Part shown: positions 60,087-64,000 of the stretch, one piece after another
Layout: each line of letters starts with the position of its first letter
Numbering within the stretch: position 1 is the stretch's first letter
NCBI GenBank assembly: GCA_012976225.1
Contig: JAAVVG010000002.1
Coordinates: forward strand, 496,001-560,000
Direction: 5' to 3'
DNA from: Golubevia sp. BC0850
Lineage: Eukaryota > Basidiomycota > Exobasidiomycetes > Golubeviales > Golubeviaceae
Length of the DNA stretch: 64,000 nt
Position numbers and translations under genes: made by a program
The notes under the pieces: generated by a model
What the model saw: only the letters and a program-made list of their open reading frames with translations
The model's database searches: none
What the model was told of the DNA's origin: nothing

Positions 60087-62711
60087 TCATTCATTCTCTA
60101 AGATTCCCGTCAGCCCCTTCTTTTTCAACAAACAGAAATCTCCCCATTGATTTTGTTTCTTCCAGCTTCCACCAGGTAACCAAAGAATCCTAGCCAGAGT
60201 AGACTTGATCTTTCCGATTCTAGTTGAGGCAGTAGTTGGTCTTGATGAAGAAGAATCCAAGAAGTGATGACAAGAAACTGGAGTGAAAGTTGGAGGAGCA
60301 GGAGATTGAGAATCCGGTTCTCTAGCTGGGAAAGATAAGTGAACTAGGTAATCGCAGCTTGAGAGTGGTACCTGGGGTTTCAAGGAAAAGAAGAGGCGGT
60401 GGAGTTCGTCAAAATACTCAAACCGGCAAAGCGAGGTGCGACGAGAGAAACGAAGGAGAAACTCACGTATCGATCCACTTCCTCTCGATTTAACTCGTTG
60501 AATTTCCCACCCAGAGCTCTGGTTTCTTCTTTTCTACTCCAACCTAGCCCAAATTTCTCTGAAATCAGATCTAAATTTTCAATTAGATAGCTCTTTCTTC
60601 CAACTTTGTTTTCAGAATTCAACTCTCGTTCCCAACCAAAGTGAGCAGGAAGGATCCCATCGAAATCCGATCGAACAAATTCAGTTCTAAAATTTTGGGG
60701 AAGTAGGAAATGAGATGGAAACCTGTACCATTCTTGTCCATAACAAATCGTAGAACTTGATTTCGTGGGATTGGACTTCTCTAGATTGTTCAGATCTTTC
60801 AAGACTTGAATTGGAGCTTTGTAATAAGTTGAAAGTGCCAAGACTCTAGATGCTGAAATGAGTGAGGTAAGGATCAGAAATGAAGGGAATATAAAACCAA
60901 TTGAGGTAGGAAGACTTGTACTCTGATTAGAACTTGTCCCACTCTGCTTCGAAATCGTCCGCCAGAGCTTTTCGATGATAGAATGAGAAGCAGCTAATCC
61001 AACAGCAGCATTCAAACACAGCATCGGATAAGCAGGGAAGACGAACCTTTCTTCTTTATGCGGTTGAAGTGAAAGTAAAGCTATCCAGAGATAAGATGGA
61101 GCTAATCTGACCAGTAGAAGTAAGAGTGGGGAAGAGCCGTCCTTAGGATTTTGATCCTTCTTGTCTTTCACCTGTTTCATAGACGAAAGACTGTTGATCC
61201 AACTAGAAGATGTAGCCCAAGAAACCAATACCAAAGGAATAGACAAAGCAGCTAAAGGCAGAATGAAATTGAAACCCAAAGTCAAATTTGAGAAGTAATA
61301 ATACCAAGGTTCAGTTCCATATAATTCAGGTCCAACTCCTCTTTCAGAGCTCAATAGATTATAAGAGATGATGTTCAAAGGAACTAGAGTGAATTTTCCA
61401 TAAGCTACGGAATCAATTGAGAGTAAAATCGGTAAAAGAATCGAAGCTGATGAAATTGCTGAGACGATGAAACCTTGAAGCCTTGAAATGAATAAAGAGA
61501 ATTTAGAGTTGGCTAATAGATTCACATCCCCAGAAGGAAGGAACAGTTCTTCGAAAACGAATGGGATTGAAAGTAGGATTGAAAATGGCCAACCTGCTAA
61601 AGCTCCTAGTGCGAAGATCAAAGTTGCTTGGAAAGTTCGATCTGGAATCGTTCGTGGAAGTGTTGTTGAAGAGATGAAACCTTTTGTTCCTTTCCAAGTG
61701 GAGGAGAGATTGTAATTTGAGGATAATCTTGAAGGGTAGATTGCGAATGACATGGCCAAGGTCGTTGTGTACATCGTGAAGGTGGAAGGTAGGAGAGCTG
61801 CGAGCAGAAGAGGCTTCCTAGGTCAGTGGAAGAAAACGAATCTCAGGAACTCAGCAAAGATAAAGATTACACTCACCTGTTGAGGCAGTATACATCCCAG
61901 CGCTGGTGATCAGAATGACGAGAAGATACCTTCCAACTCTAGGACTGAGAACTTCCACTACCGAACGATACAGACTGGCTTCCACGAATGCAGAAGTAAA
62001 AGCCAAGACTAGTCTGACCGAGATGAAAGCCTTGATCTGGTAAGCATATCGTGTGAGAGGGATTGAAGGGCGAGGTCAATCAAAACTTCTGAAGAAGATG
62101 AGAACAGCAATTCTAACTGTCTGTCTTTTTCTAGATCTCTTGAGATAAGCTCAGAATCAAGTCCTGGTAGCTTATACAGCAGTTCAGAGAAGCTACTTCG
62201 TCCCTTGTGACTCTCCAACCTTGCAATCTGCCACATCATCTACTCACCTTTCCTCCACCCAGCAGCTTCACGAGCTCTACGACCCATCTATACTGTAACA
62301 AATAAGCCCAAGATCGAATCCCAAATTCAGGAGCATTCTCCCAAGTCTGAAAACTTGGGTCTGACCTAGTGAGATCTTTGGAAGGATAAGAAAGTAAATG
62401 TAAAGGTTCCCAATAGTTGAACGTCTCGTCACAGTCCGAGATGATCGAGAACCTTGCTGCTAGAGCTCTTGAAGCAAAGAGTAGAAATAAGGCTATAGGA
62501 AAGGAAGGGGTGGAGCTGGGAAGGGAAGAGAGAGGAAAGTTTGGGAGGAAAAGAGCAACACTTGCTTATCAGCTCTTTCTTGCCTTCTAATCTCCTCTCC
62601 ATTCTGTTGGCATGCATCCTGTGCAAGGTGATGTCTCACATTTCTGAACTTTCTTGAAGTAGACTCTGCCGCTGCTTTGAAGAAGTCTTGACCATTCTCT
62701 TTGGTGGTCAT
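60087..62711 (-). CDS. ALG9: ER alpha-1,2-mannosyltransferase Alg9
   Basis: This GT22 membrane enzyme adds mannoses to the lumenal dolichol-linked oligosaccharide precursor. The signature SIISDCDETFNYWEPLHLL lies near 62,430, followed by PEFGIRSWAYLLQYRWVVEL, KAFISVRLVLAFTSAFVEAS, and SAGMYTASTALLPSTFTMYT formed across an intron with acceptor at 61798. Many hydrophobic segments follow, then LQPHKEERFVFPAYPMLCL, the hallmark HKEERF. The tail ends with PLSSCDYLVHLSFP and KIKSTLARILWLPG. Exons 3' of ~62,500 join cleanly (a long one ~61797-60467, the last 60371-60087). The 5' end is unresolved: an ATG frame at 62711 (MTTKENGQDFFKAAAES) is the natural candidate start, but I found no canonical intron joining it in phase to the ASRALAARF segment. 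Confidence 0.9.
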
Positions 62712-63067
62712 TTACGAAGGGAAGAAAGAGAATAATCGCGTTGCAACTCATGCTCATCATGGCGATATGGCGACCCTATAGTTTCTCACGCCGCTAAAAG
62801 GCCCTGGCAAAAGTCGTTACCGAGACAATCTGAAATATTTACAATGAGACCAGCTGGAAAAAAGAAGCGCTGAGATGTACGTTGATTGGAGGGAAAGAGA
62901 TTAGAGAAGAAGTCAAACATGTTGTCATTCTTTGACTTTGCATAATGAATTTCAGTTCTTAAATGAATTTGATCTTGCGGGTTTTCTTTGGTTGAGACTT
63001 GACACAACTTCAATGGAGACTTGACATGTATGTTTGACGGATGATAATCTGAGAAACCTCTTCCCCT
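62712..63067. other. Intergenic region between ALG9 and the Sec14-type gene
   Basis: This 356-bp stretch contains the ALG9 promoter (minus strand) and the 3' end of the next minus-strand gene. Nothing else is recognised. Confidence 0.4.
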
Positions 63068-64000
63068 TTAAACCTCCAAAGTCTTCAACTTGTCCTCCAC
63101 CTTTCCCTCATCATCTTTCCTATCTTTTTCCAAAAACTCTCTTCCATGTTCTACTTTCCCTATCCCATTCACCTCCCCACTTCCCATTCCACTTCCACCA
63201 ACCACTTGACCTTTTAAATCCACCTCATTTTCAATTCCATCCGCAAGCAATTCAGGTTTCGAATGACTAGGAGCCAATTCCTTAAGTTCCAAATTCTTCC
63301 TCCTTTCCAATTCTTCTTCCTCCTTTTGAAATTTCTCGTTCTCCAAGAATTGAATCCAAGGACCCTCATCTGAGGTTTCGCATCCCCCTTCTTTCGAGTG
63401 TGGACAAGTACAAGTTCCTCCCATGCTTAAAGGTAAATTCTCTGGTTCTACAAATTCTAGTAGAATCGATTGATAATCCGATCCTGCTATGTCAATTTTC
63501 TCGACGGCTGATAGGGAGAGGAAAGAGAATGAAGGGTACAGGGAAAAATCAGATACTGAGAAAGTCAACTCAAGAAACATAACTGACTCACTTCCAACAG
63601 GTAACCATCCTTTCAAAGTTCCCCAAACCGTAGCAAAGATCCAAGGAGCATTGATAATTTGGACTCTTCCACTTAATTCAGGATAGCTAACACGTCCGTC
63701 AAAAAGGAAAGGACAAGAAGTTCAGCAAACCCTGTCAAGCCACCCTCTTCTTGCTTTTGATTACTCACTTAGCATCCAAAATCCCCAACAACCCCTGCAA
63801 TTGATTCTTAAAACTCCAAAAGGTTCCGAGTCCAAGTCCTTCTATATTCAAAATCATGAGATTGTCTTCTATCAAATGACCAGCTACTTCAGTTGAAGCT
63901 CTATACCTATATCGAATGGCCTTCTCTAAAGTCACTGCGAATTCGTTGATGATTCGTTCTGGAGTGGTTTTTTGAAAGACTTGGGTTGTGTTGATGTTGG
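63068..64000 (-). CDS. Sec14/CRAL-TRIO lipid-transfer protein (5' end beyond the window)
   Basis: The gene enters from the right edge. Visible exons are ~64000-63770, ~63690-63597 and ~63510-63068, with GTGAGT donors and phases that fit. The CRAL-TRIO lipid-binding domain shows IDEN-like EDNLMILNIEGLGLGTFWSF, YPELSGRVQIINAPWIFATV, then TVEKIDIAGSDYQSILLEFV and LPLSMGGTCTCPHSKEGGCE followed by SDEGPW, the C-terminal gate/end signature of Sec14-like proteins. A charged tail of ~100 residues (EEEELERRKNLELKEL) follows. Members exchange phosphatidylinositol and phosphatidylcholine at Golgi/ER membranes. The N-terminal helical part lies outside. Confidence 0.93.

Overview
The window is nuclear DNA from a fungus. 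Genes are dense and sit on both strands. Almost every gene is cut by short GT-AG introns, mostly about 60-150 bases with GTGAGT/GTAAGT donors, and promoters are pyrimidine-rich. A very long Ser-rich RhoGEF, an AlkB-type oxygenase fused behind a fungal N-terminal domain, and the intron density point to Basidiomycota. Pucciniomycotina is my best guess, but I cannot fix the genus. I see no rRNA, convincing tRNA, CRISPR array, transposon or virus-like element.

Layout, left to right. An HD-domain phosphohydrolase joined to a long disordered N-terminus enters from the left edge. Next come two decayed tandem copies of an unknown gene and 1.7 kb with no convincing gene. Then follow a putative mitochondrial protein (-), a diverged F-box-like protein (+), a GST-like protein (-), a HUL5/UBE3C HECT ubiquitin ligase (-), an FAD oxidoreductase (+), a secreted tannase/feruloyl-esterase-type protein (-), an AlkB-like fusion protein (-), SUMO (+), a RhoGEF (+) and SEC13 (-). 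After these lie an F-box/LRR-like relic (+), a large disordered basic nuclear-type protein (-), an array of ubiquitin-like domains (+), the DEAH helicase PRP43 (-), a MAPEG protein (-), a Rab18-type GTPase (+) and a relic of the ubiquitin-like array (+). The right end holds a GH15 glucoamylase (-), NC2-alpha (+), ORC1 (+), ALG9 (-) and a Sec14-type protein (-) running off the right edge.

Most genes are unlinked housekeeping functions: splicing (PRP43), replication origin recognition (ORC1), transcription (NC2-alpha), COPII coat (SEC13), N-glycan assembly (ALG9), vesicle and lipid traffic (Rab18, Sec14) and Rho signalling. Many neighbours are divergent pairs sharing 150-260 bp of upstream DNA. 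Coding models were built by hand from splice signals. For most spliced genes the exon lengths sum to a whole number of codons.

The most unusual content concerns ubiquitin-like proteins. There is a normal SUMO gene with a 7-nt and a 13-nt exon. About 15 kb away is a gene-like stretch encoding roughly six consecutive ubiquitin/SUMO-like folds, broken by apparent frameshifts. A further 6 kb on lies a more decayed partial copy of that array. Together with the twin relics near 5-6.7 kb and the F-box/LRR relic, the window shows several fast-evolving gene families dying among well-kept housekeeping genes.
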